Shown one piece after another: positions 27,201-39,000 of a stretch of DNA of 64,000 nt. The translations under genes and the position numbers were made by a program. The notes below the pieces were generated by a model, which was not told the DNA's origin, did no database searches, and saw only the letters and a list, made by a program, of their open reading frames with translations. The DNA comes from Deinococcus sp. KNUC1210 (GTDB lineage Bacteria; Deinococcota; Deinococci; Deinococcales; Deinococcaceae). The DNA lies in the NCBI RefSeq assembly GCF_022344005.1, contig NZ_CP092196.1, positions 372,001-436,000 of the forward strand, read 5' to 3'. Each line of letters starts with the position of its first letter. The stretch's first letter is position 1.

Positions 27201-28066
27201 TCACTCCAACTCGGTCACGAAGGATACGTCTTTCCTTACGGTCTCGTTGCGGTACGCCTTAGGTGTCAGACCGGTGCGCAGCTTAAAGCGGCGGCTGAAG
27301 TACAGAGCGTCCTCGAACCCCACCTCGGCAGCGACACTCTGAATGGAACGGGGGTCGTCTCCAGCAGATTTTTGGCTCGATCGATACGGAGAAATTCGAT
27401 GAATTCCTGGGGTGACTGACTGACCTGTGCCTGAAACAGGTGGGAGAAGCGGGACACCGACAGACCGCTCAGTACCGCCAGCTGTTCGCGGGTATGGTGG
27501 GCCGCTGGATACGCTCTGAGCTGCGTAAGTACGATCTCGATGCGCGGATCGAGACTGTAGGCCGTCGCGCGAGAGTTCTCGGCATTCAGCAGCAGCAAGG
27601 CCCGCTCCAGGGCGTTCATGGCAAACGCCTCACGGTTCGGCAGATTACCGCGGGCGTACGTGTTGACCTGCTTCAGTTCGTAAGCAATCTGCCGCCGGGC
27701 CGCCTTGTTCGCCAAGTTCAGCTGCAGCAGTCCCGGTGCGATTTCTGGCCAGTTCAGCAGTTCGAGCCACTCGGGGCGTGGTCGGAAATGCGCCCAGGCA
27801 ATTTCCCAGTGCCGAAATGCCGGATGGGTGCCGTAGTCGTGAGGGGTGCCTGGGCGGAAGAGAATGCAGTTGCCAGCCTCCAGAGTGAAATCACCGGCCA
27901 CCGATCCGACGCGGCCCCGACCAGAAATCGTGAACTTCAACAACCAGTCGTTGGTGCCGTGCTCACGCCAGGCATAGTACCCGCGCGTTTTCACTTCGTA
28001 GTTGGGAGCCACGTTCAGGAACGGCGGGAACGGGGGTTGCGGAGACTCCTGTCGACGGTCAGCCAT
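27201..28066 (-). CDS. AraC-family transcriptional regulator (one frameshift)
   Basis: The N-terminal half is a cupin-like sugar-sensing domain (EAGNCILFRPGTPHDYGTHP). The C-terminal half is a double helix-turn-helix (LAVLSGLSVSRFSHLF). After KNLLETTP the frame is lost at a run of five C (27350-27354 on the plus strand). Adding one C gives RSIQSVAAEVGFEDALYFSR and RFKLRTGLTPKAYRNE, the canonical second HTH, ending at 27201. I annotate the joined gene. ATG 28066 has TACGAT 6 nt upstream. It is divergent from the sugar ABC operon at 28283 and likely controls it. Confidence 0.8.
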
Positions 28067-28282
28067 AGCACGATCGTACATATTTTCAGCACTGTAGACA
28101 ATTGTGGTGCTCCAGACGGCTCCGTATACTGGCACCGAACACGCAACGTACGGATCTACCGATAGAGGAGAGCCGCATTGCCTGATCCTTCGTTCTCACC
28201 CCTGAGAATGACGGGAAGGAAGGCAGCTCACAGTCAATTCAGGCCCTTGACCAGGCGGGACTCCCCGCCAGGAGGATACATC

Positions 28283-29512
28283 ATGTTGAAATCTACGCTC
28301 ACCCTCACGGCGACCCTGGCGTTCCTCAGTGTGGCCACCGCTCAGACCGTCACCTTGCACGTCATCGGCTTCAAGACCGGCGGCGAACTCGGGGCCCTGC
28401 CGGCTCTGAATGCCCAGTTCGAGCAGCAGAACCCCGGAATTCACGTGGAGTATGAGGGGATTTCGGACGCGGCTGGGTACGACGATGTCTTGCGCACCCG
28501 GCTCACGGGCGGCGATGCCATCGACGTGTTCATGGGGCACGCCAACAAGGACGTGCGCGCGTACGCGCCAGCCGGTCTGGCGCTTGACCTGTCGCGCGAA
28601 CCATGGGCAGGGCAGCTCACGAGCAGCGCCCGCAGCCTCTCTACCGTGAACGGCAAAGTCGCGCAGCTGCCGCTCGAGTTCGCCAGCATCGGCCTGTACT
28701 ACAACAAAGGAATGCTTGATGCCGTGGGCGCGAAGGTACCGCAGACCTACCCAGAATTCCTGGTCGCGGTCGCGAAACTCAAAGCCGCCGGCAAGACGCC
28801 GATGCTGGTCGGCTCCAAAGACGGCTGGGGCACCTTCGTCACCACCACTGCCATCGCCGCCAACACCATCTACCGCAAAAACCCCAACTACGACGACGTG
28901 CTGGTCGCCGGAAAAACCAAGTTCGATTCCAGAGACTGGCAGGACGTGCTCAGCCGCCTCACCAGCCTCGGCAAGAGTGGCGCATTCAACGTACCGCTCA
29001 ACATGGGCATCAACGGCCTTGACCAGGCCATGAATGAGTTCATCGCCGGCAACGTGGCGTTCGTGGTGCACGGCAACTGGAACGTCGCCACCATCAAGAA
29101 AACCAACCCCGACCTGCGGTTCGGCTTTCAGGCCTTCCCAGGTGGGCCCGCGGGCAGCAAGCCGATCGGCATCGTGCTGGGCGGCAGCACCTGGATGGTC
29201 AACGCCAAGGGCAAGAACCTCGACGCGGCACGAAAATACCTGGCGTTCTGGGCCGCACCGAACAACCTCAAGCAGTGGACGAGCGCCGCAACCGCCTTTC
29301 CCACCATCAAAGGCGTGTCGAGCACCCTCCCGGCCGAGATGAGCGGCTTCTCGGACGCCGTCAGCGACGACCGGGCCATCAATTTCCCGTTCCAGAACTG
29401 GCCCCGAACTGACTTCCAGGACATCTACATTAAGGGCCTGCAGAATCTGCTACTCGGAACTGCCCCGCGGAGCGTGCTGCAAACCTGGGACAAAGAATTC
29501 CGGGCGAGGTGA
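28283..29512 (+). CDS. Sugar ABC transporter substrate-binding protein (family 1)
   Basis: The 409-residue protein has a signal peptide (MLKSTLTLTATLAFLSVATA). Typical family-1 binding protein features follow: an early FEQQNPGIHVEYEGI segment and the conserved ALDLSREPW..L and VQLPLEF-type hinge region (GKVAQLPLEFASIGLYYNK). It should bind an oligosaccharide outside the membrane for the two permeases that follow directly. CCAGGAGG precedes the ATG. No ATPase is in the operon, so a shared MsmK/MalK-type ATPase elsewhere is likely. Confidence 0.85.
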   Translation: MLKSTLTLTATLAFLSVATAQTVTLHVIGFKTGGELGALPALNAQFEQQNPGIHVEYEGISDAAGYDDVLRTRLTGGDAIDVFMGHANKDVRAYAPAGLALDLSREPWAGQLTSSARSLSTVNGKVAQLPLEFASIGLYYNKGMLDAVGAKVPQTYPEFLVAVAKLKAAGKTPMLVGSKDGWGTFVTTTAIAANTIYRKNPNYDDVLVAGKTKFDSRDWQDVLSRLTSLGKSGAFNVPLNMGINGLDQAMNEFIAGNVAFVVHGNWNVATIKKTNPDLRFGFQAFPGGPAGSKPIGIVLGGSTWMVNAKGKNLDAARKYLAFWAAPNNLKQWTSAATAFPTIKGVSSTLPAEMSGFSDAVSDDRAINFPFQNWPRTDFQDIYIKGLQNLLLGTAPRSVLQTWDKEFRAR

Positions 29513-29516
29513 ATGA

Positions 29517-30389
29517 ATGCGCCTGAGTTCACGGCAGGCCCTCGCCTTTCTTACGCCCGCGCTGCTCGTGTACGGCGTGTTCCTGCTGTACCCGGCCTTG
29601 CTGGGCGTACAGCAGAGCCTGACCGACAGCACGGGCATCGGCGGGGCGAGCTTCGTCGGCCTGAAAAACTACCTCAAACTCTTCGGAGATACCGAGGCCA
29701 GGGCTGCCTTCCGAAATGTGGCCTTGTACGCGGCGTTCGTGACGATCGTACAAAATGCCCTGGGTTTGGCGTTCGCGAGCGCGCTGAGTGGCCTGCCTGC
29801 CGTGCGGAACCTGCTGCGTGTGGCGCTGATCACGCCCAGCATGATCGCCGTGCTGATCGCGGGCTTCGTGTGGTCGTACATCTACTCCCCACTCGGCGGA
29901 CCTCTGAACGCGTTGCTCGCCCGACTGGGACTCGGATCATGGCAGCACGTCTGGCTGGGTGACCCCGCGACCGCGCTGCTGGCCGTCGCTGCTGTCAACA
30001 TCTGGATGTTCGCCGGGTACTCGGCCGCCATCTTCCTCGCTGGGTACCTCTCGATCCCGCAGGAAGTGCACGACAGCGCCCAGATCGACGGGGCGACCGG
30101 TTGGCGGCGCTTCTGGCACGTCGACTGGCCGATGCTGGCTCCGGCCACGACGGTCAACGTGACCTTCACGCTGATCGGCAGCTCGAAAGTCTTCGAACTG
30201 CCTTTCGTGCTCACCAAGGGCGGGCCGGGAGACGCCACGCAGGTGCCGGGACTCCTGATTTACCAGAATGCTTTTTCCGGCCAACGTTTCGGCTACGCAG
30301 CAGCGCTCGCTGTGGTGATGGCCGTCCTGGTGATTGTCGCGGCAAGCGCCCAGTCCACCTGGTTGCGCCGCCGTGAGGCGCGGTTGTGA
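29517..30389 (+). CDS. Sugar ABC transporter permease (MalF-type)
   Basis: Six hydrophobic segments and the EAA loop (DSAQIDGATGWRRFWHVDWP, ~190-210) identify an inner-membrane permease of the carbohydrate uptake-1 class. It is 290 residues, the usual size without the extra MalF N-terminal domain. It starts 4 nt after the binding-protein stop and overlaps the next permease gene by 4 nt, so the genes are cotranslated. It forms a heterodimeric channel with the product of 30386-31270. Confidence 0.88.
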   Translation: MRLSSRQALAFLTPALLVYGVFLLYPALLGVQQSLTDSTGIGGASFVGLKNYLKLFGDTEARAAFRNVALYAAFVTIVQNALGLAFASALSGLPAVRNLLRVALITPSMIAVLIAGFVWSYIYSPLGGPLNALLARLGLGSWQHVWLGDPATALLAVAAVNIWMFAGYSAAIFLAGYLSIPQEVHDSAQIDGATGWRRFWHVDWPMLAPATTVNVTFTLIGSSKVFELPFVLTKGGPGDATQVPGLLIYQNAFSGQRFGYAAALAVVMAVLVIVAASAQSTWLRRREARL

Positions 30390-31270
30390 GCGCTGCAAGC
30401 ACGCCCCGTGCGCCTCTGAGCAGCGACGCCCCCCATGCCCGCTGGAGTGGCCGCCGGGTGGGCGTCGTGCTGAAGAGCGCACTGCTGCTGATCGTGACGC
30501 TGCTGTATCTGACGCCGCTGCTGTACGCCCTCATGATCTCACTCAAGTCCCGCCTGGAGGCAGCGACCGCTCCGCTCGCCTGGCCATCCCACCTTCATTT
30601 CGAGAACTACACCGCGGTCGCTGAACAGATGAATTACCTGCGCGCGGTGCTGAACACCATCGGGATTACCGCCGCAACCGCTGTACTGATCGCAGTGATC
30701 GCACCCCTCGCCGCCTACCCGATCGCACGCCTCAACGTCCGCTGGACCAACCTGATGTACCAATTATTCATCGTCGGCCTCACCATCCCCTTTTTCATGG
30801 TGATGGTGCCGCTGTACGGACTCATGCGGATGCTGGGCCTGATCAACACGCAGCTCGGCGTGATCTTGCTGTATACCGCCCTGAATTTGCCGCTGGCGAT
30901 CTTCTTCTACACCAGCTTCCTGCGCGACGTGCCGCGCGAACTGGAAGAAGCGGCGGCCATCGACGGCTGTGGCCCACTGGGGGCGTTCCGGCATGTCGTG
31001 CTGCCGCTACTCCGACCAGTCGCTGCGACCCTCACGATGTTCGTGACTCTCTCGGTGTGGAACGATTTCCTGCTGCCGCTGGTCTTCCTGTACAAGCCGG
31101 AAGCCAGAACCATCATGGTCTCGGTGTACTCATTCGTCGGACAGTACGGATTCGACCCCACCAACCTGTTCCCGGCGGCCGTCCTCGGCTCGTTGCCGCT
31201 GCTGGTGTTTTTCCTGATCCTCCAGCGGCAGATTATCGCCGGCATCGCCGCTGGCGCGGTGAAAGGATGA
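30386..31270 (+). CDS. Sugar ABC transporter permease (MalG-type)
   Basis: The 294-residue protein has six membrane segments and the EAA loop LEEAAAIDGCGPLGAFRHVV (~190-210). The GTG start overlaps the TGA of the preceding permease. A cytoplasmic N-terminal tail of ~25 residues precedes the first helix. It is the second half of the oligosaccharide permease. Its stop overlaps the ATG of the glycoside hydrolase gene (ATGA), which ties transport to substrate breakdown. Confidence 0.88.
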   Translation: MSAASTPRAPLSSDAPHARWSGRRVGVVLKSALLLIVTLLYLTPLLYALMISLKSRLEAATAPLAWPSHLHFENYTAVAEQMNYLRAVLNTIGITAATAVLIAVIAPLAAYPIARLNVRWTNLMYQLFIVGLTIPFFMVMVPLYGLMRMLGLINTQLGVILLYTALNLPLAIFFYTSFLRDVPRELEEAAAIDGCGPLGAFRHVVLPLLRPVAATLTMFVTLSVWNDFLLPLVFLYKPEARTIMVSVYSFVGQYGFDPTNLFPAAVLGSLPLLVFFLILQRQIIAGIAAGAVKG

Positions 31271-34200
31271 CCCGCACCAACGCGGACGTCGATCACGGCA
31301 CACGGCCGTCGCCGCTCACCGCCGAGGCCTTCCGCCATCCCGCCGCAGAATTTCGTGGCGTGCCCTTCTGGTCGTGGAACAGCACACTGCGCCGCGAGCA
31401 GCTCGAACGCCAGGCCGGGATCTTCAGCCACATGGGCATGGGCGGCTATCACCTGCATTCGCGCACCGGCCTGAACACTCCCTACTTGGGCGACGAGTTC
31501 ATGGCGCGCGTCACAGACGCCGTCACCTGGGCCAAGCGGGACGGGCTGAAGGTGTGGCTGTACGATGAAGACCGTTGGCCATCAGGGTTCGCGGGGGGTT
31601 CGTCACCCGCGAACCGCGCTTCCGCGCGCGCCATCTGCTCTTCACCACCACGCCGTACAGCGGCACTCATCAGCCCGCGCCGCTGATCAGCAACGCCAAA
31701 GCCGCGCGCTTCGAGAACGGAACACTGCTCGCACGCTACAGAATCACCTTCGAGGACGGCCGCCTCGTGCACGTTGGACGGCTCGCATCTGGTGAATCGG
31801 CGAGCAAGCACGACCCTGTGTGGTATGCCTACCTCGAAGTCAGCGAGCCCTCCCCGTGGTGGAACAATCAGACGTACGTCGATACCCTCAACCCGGCAGC
31901 GACGGCCCGGTTCATCGAGATCACGCACGAACGCTACCGCGAAGTGGTGGGGCATGAGTTTGGCCGGACAATTCCAGCCATCTTTACCGACGAACCTCAG
32001 TTCGTGCACAAGACAGTTCCCGGACGCGCCGATGACACTGCTGACCTGTTCCTGCCGTGGACGGACGACTTCGCAGAGAGCTTCGCGCGAAGCTACGGGC
32101 ACGACCTGCTCGACTCGCTGCCCGAGGTGTTCTGGGAGCGTGCTGATGGGGAAGCGTCCGTCACCCGCTACCGCTACCACGACCACCTGGCCGAGCGTTT
32201 CGCCGCCGGGTACGCGGATGTGCTCGGTGGGTGGTGCGAGCAGTACGGGCTGATGTTGACGGGGCACATGATGGAAGAACCGACGCTCGAGTCGCAGACG
32301 CGGGCACTGGGTGAGGCGATGCGCTCGTACCGCAGCTTCCACCTCCCGGGCATCGACATTCTGTGTGACCGAACCGAATATGCCACCGCGAAGCAGGCGA
32401 GCAGTGCCGCACGGCAGTACGGTCGCCCCGGTGTCCTGAGTGAACTGTACGGCGTAACGAACTGGGATTTCGATTTCAAAGGCCATAAGGCGCAGGGCGA
32501 CTGGCAGGCGGCGCTGGGCGTCACCACGCGCGTGCATCACCTCGCGTGGGTGTCGATGGCCGGCGAGGCCAAACGCGACTACCCCGCCTCGATCTTTGAG
32601 CAGTCACCGTGGTGGCAGGAGTACCGGCTCGTCGAAGACCACTTTGCACGGCTGAATGCCGCGCTCACGCGTGGCCGGCCAGTTGTGCGCGTCGGCGTCA
32701 TTCATCCGATCGAGTCGTACTGGCTGAGTTTCGGTCCGACCAACCACACAGGCTCGGTGCGCGAGTCGCGTGAAACAGAGTTCGGTGACCTCACGAGCTG
32801 GTTGCTGCACGGGCTGATCGACTTCGATTTCGTGGCCGAGTCCCTGCTGCCTGACCTGTGCCCGGAAGCAACGGCACCCCTGGCGGTTGGGGAAGCACGG
32901 TACGACGTGATCATCGTTCCTCACCTCGCTACGATGCGTGAAAGCACCATGACGAGGCTGGAGCGTTTCGTGGATGATGGCGGCACACTGCTTTTCTCGG
33001 TGCGGTTCCTGCACTGATGGATGCGCTCGCGTCTCCCCGTGGTGCCGAGCTCGCCGCACGGAGTACCCAGATCGACTTCACGCATCAAGCGGTTCTCGGC
33101 TTTCTTGCGCCTTGGCGGGACGTGACGGTGACGCTCGAGGACGGACGAGCGGCGGACACCTTGCTGTACCAGCAGCGCAGCGACGGCGACACGCGGTTCG
33201 TCTTCATCTGTAATACCGACCGTGAACACCCACGCCCGAATACGGAGATCGCGGTGCGCGGGGAATGGCGCGTCACGCAGTTGGAGACGCTGAAGGGCGA
33301 CATGGTTGAATTCGGTGCCCGCTACGCGGACGGCTGGACGCACCTCACCTGGTCGTTCGAAGCCCATGGCCACGTGCTGTTCCAATTGACTCCCGGGCGC
33401 TCCGCTGGGCCACTTGCCCGCCCCTGGGTGCCAGAAAGCGAGGCCGGCCGGCTCAGCGGTCCGGTTCCTGTCACGTTGTCAGAGCCGAACGTCCTGCTGC
33501 TCGACCGGCCCGAAGGGCAGCTGGACGACGACGCGTGGTCGCGTCCGACGGACGTGCTGAAACTCGACACCACGCTGCGAAAGCGGCTCGGCTGGCCCCT
33601 GCGCATGGATGCTGTTGCTCAGCCGTGGAGCATGCCTCCCGCACCAGCTGACCACGTGCTGCGTCTGCGCTTTCAGTTCACGGTCGACATTCCGGTCAAG
33701 GGCAGCCGGTTAGCTCTTGAAGACGCAGATACGGTACGCATCGAGCTGAACGGACAGGTCATCGAAGCACACGGCGGCGGCTGGTGGGTGGACGAAGCGT
33801 TCCGCACTGTCCCGCTGCCCGATCTAGCAGCGGGCAAGCATGTCCTGGTGCTGACCAGGCCGTACGGCCCCGGCAGCAATCCCGAAGCCTGCTACCTCCT
33901 CGGTGACTTTGGCGTGGAGGTGCGCGGGACGGAGGTGCGCGTGACTGCGCCAGTGCGCTCGCTGCACTTCGGTGACTGGTCTCGGCAGGGTCTGCCTTTT
34001 TATGGAGGGAACGTGACGTACCACTGCGTCCTCCCCACGACTGGACCGAACCGTGCACTGCATGTGCCGCACTTCCGCGCACCCCTCCTGCGTGCCAGGT
34101 CGGGTGCGTGGTCTGAACCCCTGGCATTCTCACCGTACCGAGTGGCGCTGCCGGACGACGCGCAGACGCTCGACCTGACTGTGTATGGGTGCCGAATCAA

Positions 34201-34369
34201 TACCTTCGGCACGCTTCACAACGCCGACCCTGAGATTAGGTGGTTCGGTCCTGACGCCTGGCGAACCGAGAACGAGGCGTGGTCCGACGAGTATCTGTTG
34301 CAGCCACAAGGCGTGCTGGTCGCCCCCCGCATCCTTCAAGCATTCCCGCACATCAGGAGTGAACCGTGA
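31267..34369 (+). CDS. Large glycoside hydrolase, GH106-like (two frameshifts)
   Basis: The reconstructed protein is about 1034 residues. Its N-terminus (FRGVPFWSWNSTLRREQLER, GMGGYHLHSRTGL, LYDEDRWPSG) and the acidic motif IFTDEPQ are typical of the large glycosyl hydrolases grouped with GH106 alpha-L-rhamnosidases. A C-terminal beta domain carries HVLVLTRPYG. The frame is lost at a G6 run (31593-31598), where one G restores AGGFVTREP. It is lost again near 32992-33002, where one base restores LFSGAVPALMDA. It is cytoplasmic (no signal peptide) and would split the oligosaccharide imported by the operon. The exact sugar is not known. Confidence 0.75.
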
Positions 34370-34519
34370 CTGGAAGACCCCGAAGGCCCCTCGCAGCCTG
34401 AGGAAGGTGTTGAGCCGAGGAAATCGCCTGAAGACAAGGATCCAAAGAACCCCTTCATGGGAGATTTGCAGTCACCCTCGTTCGGATCGCAGACGGGATG
34501 CGAACCCCTCCCGAAGCCC

Positions 34520-34929
34520 ATCTTTCTAGAGAAGAGGTGTGGATCCCAGGCGAAGAACGTGCGGGTGGAGAGAAAAAATCGTACGCCTGCAACCTGCCTC
34601 CAAGCCTCACACTGACGGCGCCCGTTGAGCTCATGAGACACCGCTGGGTCTGCAAACATGGGCACCGGGAGCGTAAGCAGGCGGTAAGTCTCTCACAGTT
34701 CGAAGGTCGTTCGTGGCGAGGTCTGGGCCACCATCCTGCCCTGTGCTTGCTGACCTTCGGTTTCCTTCAGTGGCTGCTTCTCACCCAGACAAGGTATTCA
34801 GGACAATGGTCCCAACGATCAGAGAAGAACTGGCTGGGACGATGCCCCGGCCAGTTGTCTGCCCACGCTGTCGTGTCGTTACCGCTTATCCAGCTGGCCC
34901 CTGAATACTTCCCAAAGTACAGTTTGTAA
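34520..34929 (+). pseudogene. IS701-like transposase relic (C-terminal part)
   Basis: The frame contains IPGEERAGGEKKSYACNLPP, an HRW... segment and LSQFEGRSWRGLGHHPALCL. These match the C-terminal region of IS701/DDE_5 transposases (KxELGLxxFEGRSW, GxxxH). No N-terminal part or ends are seen. It separates the hydrolase operon from the convergent mannoside operon. Confidence 0.55.
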
Positions 34930-35041
34930 AGGCACAGAAGCGTGGAAGCATCGGAGCGAGCGTTCCGGGTCCATGCGTTGAGGCCGAGATAGGGGAGCCA
35001 GATGTCTGTACCGATCTTTGTCACCATGCGGGGTGAGTCTC

Positions 35042-36010
35042 TTACCGCTGGATGAATAAGGCATGTACGTCTTTCTCGTGTAAGAGAGCCTTCCAGGCCG
35101 CTCCGATCAGGGCCGCACGTTCTCCGTCCGGGCTGAAGACAGGGTGGGGGCATGGGAAGCCACCAAGCCCGTTACGCAGCGCTTCCTCAAGCGCTGGCAT
35201 GAAATGAGCGCGGGCCGCTCCTAAATTGCCTCCCAGGACGATCCGCACGGGAGAATAAGCTTGGAACCATTCGGCGAGCACTGCGCCAAGGTGATGACCG
35301 TAGGCCGCAAACACTGCTTCGGCATGGGCCTCTCCTGCCTGCGCACGCAACGAGATCTCGATCGGGCGGAGGCGTTTACCTGAAAGATCTGCGTAATCCG
35401 AGATCAGGCGTCTGGTGCTCACGTAATCCTCAGCTGTGGCATCTAGATAGGGTTCCCAGCCGATCTGACCTTCTCGCGCTACACCCTTACCCGCCGTCTG
35501 TATTCGGCCCGACTCCACGAAACCACTACCCAGGCCAGTCCCGAGCGTCACGCCCAAGATACGGCCCACCTCATCGTGCACTACAGCTTCACCGAGTGCG
35601 AAGGCGGCAGCGTCGTTCAGGAAGGCGAGTGGCAAACCCATCAGGGACGGCAGCCTGGCCATTATCCCTGCCCCAACATCAACCCCGTTGAGGGCTCGGA
35701 ACTTGCCCGTGAACTGTCCTATGCCGTGTTCGTAGTCAAAAGGGCCGGGCATACCGATCCCGATGGCCGCCAATCTCGACTGTACCGCGTCGCCTCGAGC
35801 AACCACGCCTGATCGTGGATCGTTCGCAACCGCAAGGGCCGCATGGGCGAAGGTGTCCAGCAGTTCATCTGCTGAAGCATGCTCGTCAAGGTGCAAGCGC
35901 ACACGTGGGCCAATGCCGCTGTGTGAACCGTGCGTACTAAATCGGGCCGCCGTGACGTGGCTGCCACCGATATCCAGCGTCAGAATGTCGAGCATCTGCA
36001 TTTCGTTCAC
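35042..36010 (-). CDS. ROK-family sugar kinase
   Basis: ROK kinases phosphorylate hexoses such as glucose, mannose or fructose. The N-terminal phosphate-binding motif LDIGGSHV, the FLNDAAAFALGE segment and the TLGTGLG glycine motif are present. The usual CxCGxxGC zinc motif is absent, which occurs in some branches. The length (322 aa) is normal and there is no HTH, so it is a kinase, not a repressor. GTG 36010 overlaps the GH38 stop (GTGA). As the last gene of the mannoside operon it probably phosphorylates released mannose. Confidence 0.85.
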   Translation of the reverse strand: MNEMQMLDILTLDIGGSHVTAARFSTHGSHSGIGPRVRLHLDEHASADELLDTFAHAALAVANDPRSGVVARGDAVQSRLAAIGIGMPGPFDYEHGIGQFTGKFRALNGVDVGAGIMARLPSLMGLPLAFLNDAAAFALGEAVVHDEVGRILGVTLGTGLGSGFVESGRIQTAGKGVAREGQIGWEPYLDATAEDYVSTRRLISDYADLSGKRLRPIEISLRAQAGEAHAEAVFAAYGHHLGAVLAEWFQAYSPVRIVLGGNLGAARAHFMPALEEALRNGLGGFPCPHPVFSPDGERAALIGAAWKALLHEKDVHALFIQR

Positions 36011-39000
36011 GACCGGTTGTTCCGGTCTGCGCCGTCCCGCTTCAGACGCAGGGTCAGCAGCTCAAAGGGGCGAATGTCCAGGGTAACCTGCCTGCTCTGA
36101 ACGCTCAGCGCTTCGCCTGTATCTTCCAGAAGGTTCACTCGCTCGGCACGTGTCAGACCCGCGAGTGCAATGGTCGCGGCACCACTCATTCCGTGTGGCT
36201 CATACAGCCGAAGAATCAGGTCGTTGCCTACCTCTGCCCGTTTCAGTGCACTCAACATCAGCGGCAGCCCACTGAGCTTCAGTGCTGGTCCGGGGGGCCG
36301 TGTGCCGGGCAGCGCGGTCAGTGGGCTGTTCAGGTCGAAGCCCTCGCGGGTGGTGTGGGCACGCCGCCAGTCTCCAGCGTGCGGATACAGTGCATACGTC
36401 AGCTGGTGCTCGCCGAGGTCGGCCTGCGGGTCAGGCCACATCGGGCCGCGCACCAGCGAGAGAGACAATTCACTGCCGCTGGGTCCACAGGAGAGCGCAC
36501 TGTGACCGTATCGCCCGTCGTTGAGCACGGAGAGTCCACGCCCGGGCTGCGACACGTCGGCCCAGCGGTGGGCACTCACCTCGAAGTGGGCGGCGTCGAA
36601 CGGTGTGTTCTGGTGGATGGTGCGTGCCTGAGCCCCCAGTGCCGTCTCGTACCATGCTTCACGCGCAAGGACGTTCACGTCCGTGACCGCCCGCAGCAGG
36701 GTACGGCGCTCGTGCCAGTCGAGATGAAGACGCACGTCCAGTCGCCCGCTGTCTGTCCGGAGTGCGAAGACCTGCGTGACGGTGCTTGACCGCCAGCGTC
36801 GCCGCACGGTCAAGGTGGTCTCCAGGGTGCCTTCCTGCAGGGTGACATCGACCTCGCCGCGCACCACCTCGCCGATTGGCGGCTTACCTGGGACGTCGAG
36901 ACCATGCGCCACATCCCACGCTTCCCAGGCGTAGGGCAGGTCGGGATAGCTCATCAGGCGGTGCCCCAGTGGCCCCAGGAATTCTGCACCGGAGGAGAGA
37001 TCGCGCAGCCCGGTCAGCGTGCCGTCCGGGGAAAACGTGGCACGAACGCGGGTGTTCTCCAGCACCGTGCCGTTGCTGTCACGCCGCGCGGTCACACCAG
37101 AGCCGGACATCGCGACCTCTGCTCCCGGACTGCGTTTGAGACGCAGCTGACCGAAGGCGGGCACCAGCACCGAGGGTGCATGCACCAGCTGCCCGCCCGC
37201 CACCGACTGTACCGGAAGCGGCGTGCCGTCTTCCAGCGTCACGCCACCCTCGGCTGCGGGCAGCAGCACACGCAGTGGACGGTCCCAATTCGCCGCATTC
37301 AGCACCGTGAAGGTGCCTGCCTCTGCGGTCTGGCCGGTTTCCAGCAGTGTCCGTGCTCGCTGCTGCACATCTTCGAGCTCCGGCAGCGCCGTCTCATAGA
37401 CTTCACGGATACTGCTGCCCGGAAGGATGTCGTGAAACTGATTGAGCAGCGTGACCTTCCACAGGTCTTCCAGCTCGGCCTGCTGGTCCTGTCCGGCGAG
37501 GGCACAGAAGGCCTCGGCCTCCAGCAGTCGGTGTTCCGCCAGCCGGTTGCCCCGCTTGGTCCGCGCCTGAGAGGTCAGCGTACCCCGGTGCAGTTCCAGG
37601 TACAGTTCGCCCACCCACACGGGGAGGTCGGTGGGCAGGCGGGCGAAGAGGTCATCGATACGCGTCATGTGCAGCGCCGGCATGGCCGGAAAGCACCTGA
37701 GCAGATCGTAAGCGCCGAGCATCTCGGTGGTCGGGCCGCCGCCGCCGTCACCGTATCCGAACGTCAGGACGCGTTCCGCCTGTGCCGTTCCCCAGGCGGG
37801 CAGTGCCTTCGCCTTGTAGCTGCGCCAGGTGCCCAGCACGTCGAGCGGGGCTATGTCGCCGTTGTAGCCGCCCGGTGCGGGGTTATACAGCGTGTGGGCC
37901 AGCACCCGGCTGCCGTCCAGACCTTCCCACTGGTACAGGTCGTAAGGAAAGACCGTTTCCTCGTTCCAGTTGATCTTGGTGGTGAAAAACCCGTTCATGC
38001 CCGCCGCGAGCAGCAGCTGCGGCAGGCCCGGAGTAAACCCGAAGGTGTCGGGGAGCCACGCCACCGTACAGGTTCGCCCGAAGGTCTTGCGGAAGTATTC
38101 CTGGCCGTAGAGCAGGTGCCGGGCCAGCGCCTCGCCGCCGCTCATCTGGCAGTCGGGTTCGACCCACATGCCACCCACCGGCTCGAACCGGCCTTCCTGC
38201 ACACGTGCCTGTATGGCTTCGAACAACGCTGGGTCGTCTTCCTGCATCCAGGCATAGAGCTGCGCTGACGACTGATTAAAAATAAAGTTGGGATGACGCT
38301 CCATCAGTTCCAGGACGGTGCTGAGCGTACGTCGTCCCTTGCGCCGCGTCTCGTGGACCGGCCAGAGCCAGCCGAGATCCAGGTGAGCATGTCCGCTCAG
38401 TGCCAGCCGTCCCCGTGGCGGAAACAGGTTGGCCAGCTTCAGCAGTCCGGTCCGCAGCTCGGCGTCGGCGCGAGCGGCCCGTTTCAGCACCTCTGTCGGC
38501 AGCGGCTGGGCTTCAGGTCGGTCTGTCGGTACACTCCAGAGTCCGCTGGTGAAACTCTCGCCGCCGCCCATCAGTGGTAGCCGGGCCAGGGCGTCCTGCG
38601 CGGCACTGGGCCAGTCCAGCCGCTTCAAGACCTGTTCCGTGAGGTTCAGCAGCCGTTCGGCGACTTCGCGGTCCGCGTCGCTCTCCGGGCCAGGATGCTG
38701 TCCGTTCAGGGTGGACGCGCCCAACACCCGGACTGCGGCAGCGATGGTCTGCAGCGCTGTATGCAGCTGCACCACGTCCGGCTGAGGTTCGCACAACTGC
38801 GCCAGTTCCAGGTGTGGGCGCGGTGTCGGTGACCCGAACAGGCCGCGCGGCACCACCTCGGCTTCGATCTGCAGCACTGCGCCCACCGCCTGCTCGCCCA
38901 GAGGCACGCGGCGGTGATAGCGGTTCAGCCCGCCCTGATAGACCTGTCCTGCCGTTGAGGTCAGCACCCTCACCAGTCCCTCGCCGCCCAGATCGAGCAG

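Noticed and set aside
36904..38268. 454-codon frame on the plus strand
   Set aside because: It is antisense to the intact GH38 gene, has no domain and results from the high GC content.
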